64,000 nucleotides of DNA from Sorghum bicolor (taxonomy: Eukaryota; Streptophyta; Magnoliopsida; Poales; Poaceae), in the NCBI RefSeq assembly GCF_000003195.3, contig NC_012870.2, forward strand, positions 24,296,501 through 24,360,500, given 5' to 3'. Below the pieces are notes generated by a model. The model worked only from the letters and a program-made list of their open reading frames with translations, was not told the origin of the DNA and searched no databases. Below, piece by piece: positions 1-12,017 of this stretch. Within the stretch, counting starts at the first letter, position 1. The number at the start of each line of letters is the position of its first letter. The position numbers were made by a program, and so were the translations under genes.

Positions 1-1504
<1,504 letters not shown>

Positions 1505-1566
<62 letters not shown>
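1505..1566. repeat. (AT)31 microsatellite
   Basis: Sixty-two bases of pure AT separating the element at 1141-1504 from the long-TIR element at 1567-2350. Confidence 0.97.
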
Positions 1567-1568
<2 letters not shown>

Positions 1569-2350
1569 GAGCGTATGCTATGAAAACCAACTAGCTATGC
1601 AAACTCTAATTAAGCACACACGATTCTAATCCGATGGCTTCTGGTGGAGGTGGGACAATTAAGCACTTAAACCCTCCCACCAATCTAATCTTATTTTTTT
1701 TCAACTCACCCAGACAGCGATCGCTCCGTTCGCTTCCTGTACGCCGCCGCCATCCTCACGCAGCAGCAAGTTTCATCAATCACAACCGGCACAGTGCTAT
1801 GCACATCAGTCACCATTGAGACCAATTCTTCCCTGGTATGTTTGAACGTGAACATTGATGGCCATTTTTTTTTCAATTTATAAGAAAAAATGGGAGATAA
1901 AAAAGAAGATTTGAACATAGTTATATAGATATAGATTAGATGGATGATAAGTTATTCAAGATTTTAGTTTATCACATAAGGATAAAGAGTTTGAACACCC
2001 ATGATATATTTACTGTTTTTTACGAAATTAAGTATGAGAGAGAGAAAAAGTCAAAAGTCACGTACACAACTGAACGTCGGGATGAACAAACGAACAAAAC
2101 AAAAGAAATAGGAAAAGGACGTGGACAGGAAAGTTGGAAACAACGTTGGTTTAGAAGAAAAACAAATACGGTTTCCTGACTGAGTCACGTTAGCCTGGGT
2201 GAGTTGAAAAAAAAAAGATTGGATTGGTAGAAGGGTTTAAGTGCTTAATTATCCCACCTCCATCGGAAGCCATCGGATTAGAATCATGTGCGCTTAATTA
2301 GAGTTTGCATAGTTTGTATAGCTAGTTGGTTTTCATAGCATACGTTCCCT
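1567..2350. mobile_element. Long terminal-inverted-repeat element (MULE- or Micron-like MITE)
   Basis: The first about 147 bp (1567-1713, starting GGGAGCGTATGCTATGAAAA) reappear as an inverted copy at about 2200-2350 with only a few mismatches. The total length is about 784 bp. No coding capacity is visible. The interior (about 1714-2200) contains only short frames with no domain. The element is flanked by (AT)31 on the left and (AT)7 on the right, so a target-site duplication cannot be read unambiguously. The long TIR suggests a Mutator-derived MITE, while the microsatellite flanks suggest a Micron-like element. Presence of an inverted-repeat element is secure; the superfamily is not. Confidence 0.75.
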
Positions 2351-2364
2351 ATATATATATATAT
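2351..2364. repeat. (AT)7 tract
   Basis: Short pure AT tract at the right end of the long-TIR element, the third AT tract in this cluster. Confidence 0.9.
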
Positions 2365-3739
2365 CCTGATATTTGAAAAAAAACGATGTACTCTTGCTCC
2401 TGCTAAGGTGAAAAATAGCCCTACCATTTCAATTCTTTTCTAGAAAAGGTGAATAGTCCATTCCATACCTTACTTTCCCATACAAAACGTTTGGTTGGGG
2501 GTAATTGAAAAGAGAGAATGTGAGATGGAGATAAGAGTTTAAAAACCTTCTGTTTGTTTCGTGGGAGTGAGATTTTGGTGGGAAGATGAATGGGTGATAG
2601 TTTAAAGGACAAACTCCTACTAATCAATTCCCTCGGGAGATATGAATGTGCTTTTAAGTATAGATAAATACATTCTCAACCCCCATGACTTGTCCTATAA
2701 TTCCCTACTCAAAAATCTCCAAACTAAACAAGGGATACACATTCCCTCTTTTAACTCCCCCTCTTAATTTCATCTGTGAACCAAATAAGAGATCGGGACT
2801 AAAAATCAAATCTCTACCTTTATTCTCCCCATCACCTCACACCTGCCCCTTCCCATGTAGTTGCCAAACACACTATGTTTTGTTTGGGGGCAGAACAAGG
2901 ACAACATAGGATATCCCACTTCATTATGGTGTTTGGTTTTGAGACAAGTGGAATGGAATCATCCCCAAGAGGATATAATCCCATTAGATGCCATCCCCCC
3001 TTCACCCCTTGGTGATGGTATTCCACGTAGTTAATTGTTGCATCATTGACCTCACGCGCTTCCCCACCCTCACGCACTCCTTCGCGGGTGGCCCTGTCGA
3101 TCTATTTCGCTTGGCAATGACAGCCCTGGACGTCCCTGGTCCTCCTAACAACCCGCTTCGTTTATCCCCATCGCTTGCTTCACTCAACTCTGCTTGTCCC
3201 TAAAGGCCCGACTCTACTTGTCCTTGGCAGTCATGCTTTGCTAATTCCCATCAACACGCTCCCCTAGTTCCGGTCATCCCCAATGACCCTACTCCGACCA
3301 TCCTCGACAGCCTCGCACTTCCTAGAGATGGCAACGGGAAATTCCAAGCTAGGTTTCGTCTTACCATCCCCGTCCTCGTGGGACAAGATTTTCCATGTCC
3401 CCGTCTCCCCAAAAAATTGGCGGGGTATATTTTTTCCCCCGACCCTGAAACCGAGTGGGGAATGCAACCTGACAGGGTTCTCATCCCCATGAAATGTTTG
3501 CAAAAAAGTACTTAGATTAACAACAATCTTGACATGTTTTCCACATATGCATTTTGCATATGCATGAAATAAGACCGTTTACTTTATCAATCACGGCTCC
3601 TTCGCTGCCAAATAAAATCGCAAACAAATCACATACAAAAATCCATAAATACACAAGTGCTTGTGTCAATATGAAGAAGTCACAAAATCTCATAAATACA
3701 CAATTGATATGGAATTTAAGCCTGCAACACGACATGTTC
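2365..3739. other. Intergenic DNA, no gene recognised
   Basis: Non-coding appearance. The text around 3320-3490 (repeated 'ccccgt' words) resembles the sub-terminal DNA of grass DNA transposons, but I find no matching ends. Short open frames on both strands overlap each other and have no recognisable domain. Confidence 0.45.
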
Positions 3740-3742
3740 TTA

Positions 3743-3881
3743 GGCCTTATTTAAATGTAGTCGGATTCGCATCAATCCACATGTATTGGGGTGGGTTGGA
3801 GTAGAACTTGAACTAAATTATACCTCAATCCACTTCAACACATGTGAATTGATGTGAATCCAACAACATCCAAACAAACCC
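3743..3881. mobile_element. Tourist-like MITE with TTA target duplication
   Basis: A 139-bp element. Its ends, GGCCTTATTTAAATGTAG on the left and the reverse complement of the right end (GGGTTTGTTTGGATGTTG), match over about 45 bp with mismatches. It is flanked by TTA at 3740-3742 and TTA at 3882-3884. A 3-bp TTA/TAA duplication is the hallmark of the PIF/Harbinger superfamily, to which Tourist MITEs belong. It is non-coding, and is expected to have been moved by a transposase encoded elsewhere. Confidence 0.8.
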
Positions 3882-3884
3882 TTA

Positions 3885-4205
3885 GTGGGTCAGGTTTGGA
3901 CGGGAGACAGATGCCATCCCCGTCCACGTCAGCTCCGACATGGATTGATTTTCTACTTAAATCCGCATGGAAAACAAAGTGATCCCATCCTCGTTCGCTA
4001 AAATAGGATAATTTCCCCGTTCACATTAGGCTTCTCTGTTCGAACATCAACCTCTGTTAGTCCCCGACGGCCTGCTCTGTGTCCATCGCCAGTGATCCAG
4101 CTCTGCCATGCCTCGGCATCTCCGCTTAACTTGATCCCAGCCGTCTCCGCCCAGCAACCCTATTCCCTTTGCCTGCTCCACCCCTGGTCACTATTTCTCC
4201 TTTGA
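3885..4205. other. Intergenic DNA, nothing recognised
   Basis: C/T-rich unique-looking sequence between two MITEs. No reading frame or motif of note. Confidence 0.4.
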
Positions 4206-4428
4206 GGTCTTATTTAGTTCTCAAAAAATTTCAAGATTTTTTATCACATCGAATCTTTAGACGTATGTATAGAGCATTAAATATAGATAAAATAATTATT
4301 TAATTATATAATTTACCTATAATTTGCAAGACGAAACTTTTAAGCTTAGTTAGTCTATGGTTGGACAATAATTATAAATACAAACAAAAGTGCTATAGTA
4401 GTCAAACCTAAAAAATTTCATGAGCTAA
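4206..4428. mobile_element. Abundant grass MITE (GGCCTTGTTTAG family), right end lost
   Basis: Begins AGGTCTTATTTAGTT and contains the family landmarks 'atcacatcgaatcttta', 'agcattaaatata' and 'acaaaagtgctatagtag'. Two other copies occur at 40499-40711 and 40729-40970, where the right end reads 'actaaacaaggcc'. Here that end is replaced after 'gagctaa' by LTR sequence of element A. The last about 10 bp of the MITE are therefore missing, pointing to a deletion that joined the two repeats. Confidence 0.75.
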
Positions 4429-4898
4429 TAGTGACACTGGTTAATCTCTCCCATTCCTCTTTTACTATGAGGCGGTACAACACAGTGAAAGAGGTAAGGT
4501 TGCATAGTGAAAGAGGTAAGGCCACAGTGACCAAGGTGGTTGGAATAGTCGCCACCATGCCCTGCTGTGATATGGGAGTCACTGCGCCTGTCACGTCGTG
4601 GGTACGAGCGCCGTGCGTTGGAAGCCTTGCTCTGTGATGGAGGATCGGGCGAAGCGGCGTCGACGCCCGAACCCTAGGGGGGTCGGGCGAGGCGGAACTC
4701 GCATCCGAGGCCCATAGGGGTCGGGCGAGGCGGAACTTGCGCCCGAGGCCAAAGGGGTCGGGCGAGCCGTGGTTTGGGCCCGAGGCCGAGGAGTAAGACG
4801 AGACAGGGCCCGCGCCCTGGTGATTGCGGATGGTTTGCTTTATCTCTTGTGATTTTTATTACTCTGATTTTGGGTATCCATTTTTATGGTACCCAACA
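4423..4898 (-). repeat. Element A 3' LTR, truncated
   Basis: Matches 39733-40185 of the complete LTR with about 14 substitutions. It also has one extra 22-bp tandem copy near 4485-4515 (the word 'gtgaaagaggtaag' occurs twice here, once in the complete LTR). It ends with ...CCCAACA, so on the element strand the LTR starts TGTTGGGTACC. About 557 bp of the far end are missing. The break coincides with the truncated end of a MITE, with 'agctaa' shared by both sequences. Confidence 0.88.
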
Positions 4899-5607
4899 GT
4901 AGCCCCCGAGCCTTTGAAGGGGTGAAGGCACCCTTTCAAAGGTTCTCTTTCAAGGGACTATTTTGCTTGACTTGGAGCTTTTTTACTCTCTTCGGGGGGC
5001 GCGCGCGAGCGCACCCACCGGGTGTAGCCCCCGAGCCTTTTGGAGGATTGGTGTTATTCCTTCAAAGGCTTTTACTCCTGAGTGTTGTAGTCGGGAGTAT
5101 TTGAGGGTAGGTTGTGTGTTCTTTACACATAGTGCCTGTCCCCATTGTGTGAGGAAGCCCCCGCGCCCTTTCCCCACAAGGGTCGATCAGGTTCTTTCTC
5201 GTCTTGTAGTTATGTCCCTCATTCTTTCTTTCGCTCGGAGGAGGGGTGGGTTGCGCCGTACTACCCTCGATGGGCGAGTATTGACGTTCCCCGGGAGCTG
5301 CAAGCGGGTAAATCCAAGTGGATGTCCGAGCCCCGTTCGATAGGGGTCGGCTAGTGGCCTTATGGGCACATCTCAAAATACCCGAGGGCAGTCACGGTGG
5401 ATGTCGGAACCGTTCGCTGGGTTCTGAGGGCTCGGTGCCTCCCTTGATGGGATTCCACTCGCATGACACCCGCATGGGTCTCGGATACGACTGGCAAAGA
5501 TGTGCCGACCCCCTGAGGGGCTCGGACCATGGCCTCTATTGTGCTCATCTTCAGTCATCCCTTGCTCGGTTATCCTGAGGCGACTGTTCGAACCTGCTTT
5601 GCAGGTC
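4899..5607 (-). other. Element A 3' untranslated region (LTR-proximal part)
   Basis: Sequence between A's truncated LTR and the insertion point of element B. Read on the element strand, 'GGCTCGGGGGCTAC' lies directly before the LTR and is the likely polypurine tract, though it is not all purine. The phrase 'tagcccccgagcctt' recurs at about 4900 and 5024. Short frames here have no recognisable domain. Its continuation lies at 18885 after element B. Confidence 0.6.
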
Positions 5608-6067
5608 TGTCGACGAAAGCCGGTCCGCAGTCTACCTTGGGGTATACCCACGGTAGTAGTTTATCGGTAGACGGTGCGCAAACTACGAACTCGATGGTGA
5701 CGCTAGACACGGACAAGCTTTTTATCCATGTTCGGCCGCCGAGTTGGCGTAATACCTACGTCCTGCGTCTGGTTGTATTGATTTGTGTTGAGAGAATAAC
5801 GTGTCCTAGGGGGGTCCCTTACCTCTCCTTATATAGTCGGGAGGGCAGGGTTACAGATCTGGAAACTAATCCTAGTCGGTTACAATTGCCATAGATAGTT
5901 CGATATCAATTTCTATTCTAACCGACTAAAATCCTGCTTGATTTCCACGTCTTGTTTCCTTGCGCGAAACTCCGAGCTGTCGGGTCAAGCCTTAAACTTG
6001 TCTCGTAACGGGCCAAGCCTCCTGGCTCAAGTCTAGCCGTAAGGGTATAGGGGTTTATACCCCCACA
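5608..6067 (-). repeat. Element B 3' LTR (left)
   Basis: 460 bp. On the element strand it starts TGTGGGGGTATAAACC and ends CGTCGACA. A TATATAAG box on the minus strand lies at 5828-5835. It pairs with 18425-18884: same length, about 12 substitutions. Confidence 0.95.
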
Positions 6068-7209
6068 GCTAGTCTCTGAGCACCATGTATTGTGAAGTAA
6101 CACGCTGCCTTGAGCTTCTTCGACCAATGAAACTTGACATCTCCAATCATCATGAAAATTGCCCAAATAATCACAACAGTATTTTGATCAAATTTAAAGA
6201 TATTCGATCAACATCATCATCGAAGAAGCCAATTGTTCGAAGAATGCATGGTGCTCTTGAGAAAAAATATTTCTTTTTCGGTGAAGTGTGCCCACTTTAC
6301 TTTCTTGAAAAGTAGAGTCCTCCAAAAAGGCAAGCAAATTCACCGCAAGGTGAAGTGTGCCCACTTAGTCCCCGAGCCTGGTAGCGGGTGACGTAGTCAC
6401 GTGGTGCCAGGGTCAAAAGAAAAATCCTCAAAATAACTTTGAATGTGAGATGCATCGCCAGATGCATCGTACCGATGTAGTCCCCGAGCTTGCTAGAAGG
6501 CGAAGTATGAACCTTGTAGCAAGGTCTAAAAAATTAAAATTATCCAGTCCCCGAGCATCTCATACTCGTTTAGTACCATATATACTTATCAATTTGACGA
6601 GCTGGTCAACCAGTCCCCGGGTGTACAACGCTCGGAGATCGATACATCCCGCAGATTACCGAACTAATAGACTAGACGACCAGTCCCCAAGCATCAAGCG
6701 CTCAGTGGTCGGTGCGGCCCCAACAAACTTGACGACCAGTCCCCGAGCATCAAGTGCTCGGTGGTCGGTGCATTCCTTGAAGTTCCGAGTTGGTAGACTG
6801 AGCGACCAGTCCCCGAGCATCAAGTGTTCGGTGGTCGGTGCAGTCTTTGAATTTCTGAGTTGATAGACTGGGCGACCAGTCCCCGAGCATCAAGTGCTCG
6901 GTGGTCGGTGCAGTCTTTGAATTGTTGACTCTCTACCAATTTTTGTCTTTTTATTTTGAAAAAATCTTACCACATAAATGATTGACGTGACGAGACCTCC
7001 TGACAAAATGTCAGATTGTTGCGTGAAAAGTTGCGCCTGGTAACTGTGCAGCCGCCCTTTGCGCGGTTTGAGAAAAAGAAACCATCAATTTGTACGAAAA
7101 CTCCGCCGCATTAATTGTCGATAATCATGGGAAACCGAAGCGCCGCGTCTGCCGTTGGGCCCGCCCACTTCCCAAGAATGCGGGAAGTGGGAGGGGTGGA
7201 GATGTGGTT
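6068..7209. other. Element B 3' region and upstream region of the antisense gene
   Basis: No coding sequence recognised. It contains at least eight occurrences of 'agtccccgagc' or close variants between 6365 and 6890, the last ones organised as the hairpin array at 6600-6930. The position corresponds to the hypervariable 3' untranslated region in which Tat/Ogre elements are known to form tandem repeats. On the plus strand it is also the promoter-proximal region of the gene starting at 7363. Confidence 0.6.
6600..6930. repeat. Tandem array with hairpin units, 70-bp period
   Basis: Three units with a strict 70-bp spacing carry a strong inverted repeat at 6734-6766, 6804-6836 and 6874-6906. Each reads GACCA, gtcc, CCGAGCA, tcaag, TGCTCGG, TGGTC: a 12-bp stem with a 4-nt bulge and a 5-nt loop. 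A degenerate fourth copy is at 6678-6710, 56 bp upstream of the next, and a weaker one begins near 6609. In the middle full copy one stem base is changed (tgTtcgg), which still allows a G-U pair in RNA. Confidence 0.85.
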
Positions 7210-7217
7210 TATAAAAT
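7210..7217 (+). promoter_or_regulatory. TATA box of the antisense gene in element B
   Basis: TATAAAAT on the plus strand, about 150 bp upstream of the ATG at 7363. It is followed by a C-rich leader, typical of plant RNA polymerase II core promoters. The LTR TATA boxes of B point the other way, so this would be a separate promoter. Confidence 0.6.
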
Positions 7218-7362
7218 CCTGACATCACCCCCGCATTGCTTACCCTGCCATTGCCTTCAAACCTTCCACTCTTGCCTTCTTCAATCACCTGCACCCTCCT
7301 AGCTCAAAACCACTCCCGCATCTCCAATAGCGAAGAGCGACTCCAAGAAGAGGGCCGAGCTG

Positions 7363-10300
7363 ATGGCCAAGGAATGGAAGAAATCCCGCAGCACTGCAAA
7401 GTCCCTTGGTGACCTCGTCGATATGGGGCTACTGCACAGCCCCGAGCTCGGCGGCTGGAGGGCGCCGGAGGGGGAAAGCTACCCCGACCCCCGTGCCGTT
7501 GAGATCGTAGTGTTCGAGGATTTCCTTAAGAGAGGTTTTGGGGTTCCTGTTCATCCTTTTCTTCAGGGGCTTCTTTTGTATTATGAGATCGGGATTTGCA
7601 ATCTGCACCCGAACTCAATCCTTCTCATCTCCACCTTTATCCACCTGTGCGAGGCCTATGTTGGCGTAGAGCCGCACTTCGATCTCTTTCGTTATCTTTT
7701 TTGTTTAAGGAAGAAGGGAGCGGTTGGAAGCTCCAAGATTGCAGGTGGAGTATACCTCAATCTTCTTGACGGAATGAAGAACCGTTACCTAAACTGCCCG
7801 TGGAACACTTCCCTGACCGAATGGTACAGGAAGTGGTTCTACGTTAGGGAAGAGCCGGGCAGCTCCACGTTCTGCGACGTGGGGTACATCCCCGAGAAGA
7901 GGGTCAGTTGGACCGACCGCCTAGAGTTCGCCGGCCAGGTAGCGGACCTCATGAAGCTGATCGACTGGTCGCGCTTGGACGGGCTAGGTGTGGTCGGCAA
8001 CTTCATTTGTCGTCGGGTGATGCCCTGCCAGAAGAGAGTGCACTCGGCGTACGAGTACGCTGGAAGCCAAGACCCGACCAGGATGACTCCTGAGATCATG
8101 GAGAAGGCGGAGGTGCAGCAGTTGTTGAGCGAGCTGTTCAACTTTGCTGACGGGAGCTTTATCTGTGGTAATGATCGGGTGCCAGCTTTCAAGCTGGGGC
8201 GACCAGCCCCTAAGGTAATGTTAATTTCTCGTTGTGCCTCCTTGATTTTTGTTCTTTCCTGCTGCTGACTCGTCTTTATGACTGTTGTAGATCGGCGACG
8301 TTGACAGGTGCACGGTGTATGTATCACTGGCACCTGGGATGGAGAATCCCGCGGGGGAGGACCCGCCGGAGGATGACGCTGCTCGGTGTGCTCGGTACAC
8401 CAGCAGTGAGGAGGAGCAGGACCGCCCCGTCCCGACCACCGAGGAGAGAGTGGCGGGGAAAAGGCCATTGGCGGCAGATCCCTCACCTGCGCCGACGCTG
8501 CCAGCAGAGAGCAGCCAGGCGCCAAAGCGCCGTCGGCTCGTCCGGATCACCGACGACGACGACGAGGAGGAGGCCGCACCGTCGCTGGTCCGAAGGCCTC
8601 GTAGCCGTCCGGACAGTGCGCCGGCCACTACTGATCGGGTGGCCAGCGACCCTCCTGCACCGCGCGTCGCAGAAACGAGGGCACAGGCACCGACCGGCAG
8701 GGCTAGGAGGAGGTTCACCGCGACCCACCGTCGATCAGACCTGTAAGTGTTCGTCTTTCGTACTTGGCGCTTTTTTTGTTGTTGCTGAAAATGCTGCTTT
8801 TTTGTTTAGCGCGGCGTCGGACGTCAACCTCGACCAAGTCAGAGAGCAGAGGACGTCCGAGCCTGCTGCCATTGCTGAAGACGCTGCACCACAGGCCACA
8901 GACCAGCCTGCGGCGACACCCGCTGCTACAGGCGCCGACGGACAATCTGCCCCGGCGAGTGCCGCCGCGGGCACTCCACCGAGGGATGGGGAGGCAGCAA
9001 GGACCCCTCCCCCAAGTACTATTTCAAAGGAGGAGGGCAGAGTCCCGACGCCTCCAGCTGAAGAAGGGAGGGTCCCGACACCGCCCCGAGCAGGGGCCTC
9101 TTCGCCCGTGGGCTCCCCTGGACTAGACCAGGGGCCAGTAATGCCCTCGACCGCAGCTGGAGGCCGTGCGGCAAACGAGGAGCCCCAGGAGGCCTCTGAC
9201 GACGACGTGGAGGAGATCCAGGGTCGTCCCCGCGATGGCCGACAGCACGTCTACGTGTGGCGCCAACGCGGGGACCACTTCATTGGACATGAAGAGCTTG
9301 CGGAGACGGAGGAGGCTGCGAGGGTGGAACGCGCGGCTAAGCGTCTCGTGGACGAGGTTAAGGTAAGTGGTCCTGTGTGCTGCTCGACAACTATGTGTAG
9401 TGTTCCTGCGTTCGACATATACTCTTTCTTGCAGGGCGCGATGAAGACGGTGAAGTACCGGAAACGGTGCTTCGACCAGATCGAGGGCATTGTGTCCGAG
9501 AACAAGGCCTTGTCCACGGAAGTAGACCGGCTGCGGTCCGAAGTTGGAGAAAAGGTGGCCGAGATGAGTGCTGTTGATATTTGGTAACGCAATAAGGAAA
9601 TGATCCGCAAGCGCACGGATATCGGTGAGCATTTCACCCGGGAGGTTTTCCAGAGTATCGTATTTATATTTTTACCACTGGGAGAAAGGGTTCATCTGAC
9701 TAACCAAATCTATTGCTACTATCCCTTTAGGCACAAAGAATGTCTTTCGATGTGAGTGATAAATAGAGAAGACTACAACCGTAGTCTCCTTCTAACCTTG
9801 GTAAGGATGATCTATTGTTCTAATGGGGAGGCTAACGAAATCTAGACAACACAAAGGATGTTCGACCCGCACCTATAAACCCTATCCTTCCTGCTAACGA
9901 GATGTGATCTACAAAGGTAGCTCGGAATTGTCACGTTCCTCACTACTACCACGGTCCAGCTAGTCAGGGAATATCTATGAGTACCCCAGCCTAAACACCA
10001 CGTTTACGCCAGCAATGATTACTCTAAACTCTACGCGAAGAGATTAAAGTAAACTCATAAACCATAAGAACAATAAAACAAGAACTTACTAGAATTTAGA
10101 AGTCGAATTACTGAAGAATCCTAGGAGCAAGCTTCGGGTTAGGAGAACTTGATCCCGCAGGTACAAGCTTGGAGTAGACACCGACAGGCCGGGCTTTCCT
10201 CCACTCTACACCTCCACTCTATCTCTCTCAATCTAGTAGAAACTATAAGATCTATTTCTACCTTACATTGATTGCTAAGCCTAAAAAGAAATATTAATTA

Positions 10301-11691
10301 GAGAAGAGGTTTTCCTTCGAGGGCACCCCTCAGTCTCTATGATAATTTCTTCATGTCTTCTCCAGGGGCCAGGGGGGCCTCGCTTATATAGTCCTCCCCT
10401 TCTATGCGTTTTTGGGTCGATAGCCGATGTGGTACTATGTTTTTCTTGATCCAATAGGTCGGTGGAATATCCCGAGCGAAGGAGTCCTGAATTGGTTCCA
10501 CCAGGGGGGCGGGCGCCTAGGCTACCAGGGCGGGCGCCCTGGGCCTGGCCCAGCTTCGCCTCCGCTTCGGTCTCGTGGCTTCTGGAGTCTTCTAGATGAT
10601 GTAAAATTACGCGGTGCGTTGATATCTCTATGTAATCCCGACATGTGGGCCTTTCTTCCTTATTTCCTGATAACCCCCTGCAGAAACAGATAAACAACAA
10701 AACTCGTGGAATTCTGTCAGATCAAACCCTAATTCTAGGTGATGGTTGCATATTGGTCTTTTCTCTTGTTTATTTAATAATTAAAATTGATACTTAAGAA
10801 CCGTCAACAAGTGCTCAGGAAGAGCGCCGTCTCGAGCTTACCCGACGCTTAGCCGACCAGTATCGGCAGCGGACAGGTCAGTCTTATACTCCGAGGCAGC
10901 TGTACGTAGCCGCGTGGTTGACTTTGCTGACCTATTGATTATTCGTGTAGACTTGGAGGAGGAGGTCACGCGCCTTCGGCAGGAGAAAGAGCAGCTCAGC
11001 CAAGAGCTTGCTGGGGCGCTGGAGGCCGGGCGCCGAGCAGGAGAGGAACTAGGCCAAAGGGACCGGGAGTTGTCAGGTAATACGCGCTGCCCCCGTTATT
11101 TGCCGCTTATCGCTCTTTTCGGTATGCTGAGACTAACATCTGGCTTGATTTGCAGTGCTCAAGGTGAATACCAAGAAGCACTTGGATGAGCTGGTCAAGG
11201 ATCGGGACTCCAAGAAGGCTAATTGTTGCAGGATTTGGAAAGGAGTAGCCCCGGTCCTGGACTTGATCAGCCCCGAGCTTCCAGAGAGCCAGCCCGGCGT
11301 GCCGAGACTGACGCCAGTTGAAAAGGCACAACGGGCGTGGGACTGGCTTCAGCAGTTTGTGAAGGACTCCGGGGAGTTCTCTGGCGCGCATATTCTCAGC
11401 ATGGTGCGCGCCCACTACCCCCTGGTCGACTTGTCCAGGCTGGAGAAGGGGTATCCCAAGGTGGTCGGCCCGCTGGAGGCGGACGAGCTTCGGGCCGGTC
11501 TGCTGGACTTGTCGTCGACGGTGATCGGCGACATTAATCTATGCGGGACGGCCACTCCCCCCGACCAGCCAGGTTCGGACAGGTCAGCCAGGGAGTTGTC
11601 GGGGGCGTCTGTTGCTGGAGATGGGCGGTCGACGCCTGCGGTCTCGACCAGCCAGGCGCCGGTGGCCCCGACCCCTTCGTCCGGGCAGTAA
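7363..11691 (+). CDS. Antisense gene of element B, putative gypsy-type transposon protein (Transposase_28-like)
   Basis: Six exons can be placed by GT-AG borders: 7363-8214, 8291-8742, 8810-9362, 9435-10876 (interrupted by solo LTR D), 10951-11076 and 11156-11691. Without the LTR and one target duplication the phases agree and give 905 codons plus stop. Exon 1 (about residues 20-130) holds the family's conserved block, with words FLKRGFG, YYEIG, LHPNS and CEAYVGVEPH, also found in element A's gene. Exons 2-3 are acidic, proline- and arginine-rich low complexity. Exons 4-5 are heptad-rich and predicted coiled coil. The family (Pfam 'Putative gypsy type transposon') has no proven biochemical role. 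The gene is on the strand opposite gag-pol and ends 326 bp from integrase, tail-to-tail. The solo LTR should now prevent a normal transcript. Confidence 0.75.
9572..10809 (-). mobile_element. Element D: solo LTR with perfect target duplication
   Basis: A 1238-bp LTR, TGTTGATATT...CCGTCAACA on the plus strand, flanked by identical 5-mers AGTGC at 9567-9571 and 10810-10814. There is no internal region, so it is a solo LTR left by LTR-LTR recombination. A minus-strand TATATAAG box near 10384-10391 and homology to the reverse complement of 62573-63990 show it is oriented on the minus strand and belongs to the same family as the element at the window's right end. It is inserted in exon 4 of B's antisense gene. 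Its own short frames (for example 10281-10700) have no recognised domain. Confidence 0.93.
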
Positions 11692-12017
11692 GGCCAAGCG
11701 GGTGATCAACCCGAGCAGTAGGCCAGTAGGGTAGTCTGTAGGAGTAGACTAGTGACCGCCCGTCGGGGTATTTATTGTAAACTTTGTATGTAAAGTTTGT
11801 AATAAAGTTTGCTTTTGTCATGACTGTTATTTTGAGCACTGTAAAGTTATCTGAGTGACGTGTCACCGTGTTTGATTCATAGTCGTTAAGGGTTTCCGTC
11901 GCAGAGGACATTGTTGCTCTTCGGCGAAAGCTCTGCGTGTAAAACAAAGTATAGCCAAAAAGAAAAACTTTTTTATTGCCAACTATAAGAGACTTACAAG
12001 CAAAAAGTTACTAGAAC

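Noticed and set aside
6365..6930. CRISPR-like array because of regularly spaced repeats
   Set aside because: This is a eukaryotic nuclear context. The spacers are themselves repeated and the units form a minisatellite in an LTR retrotransposon.
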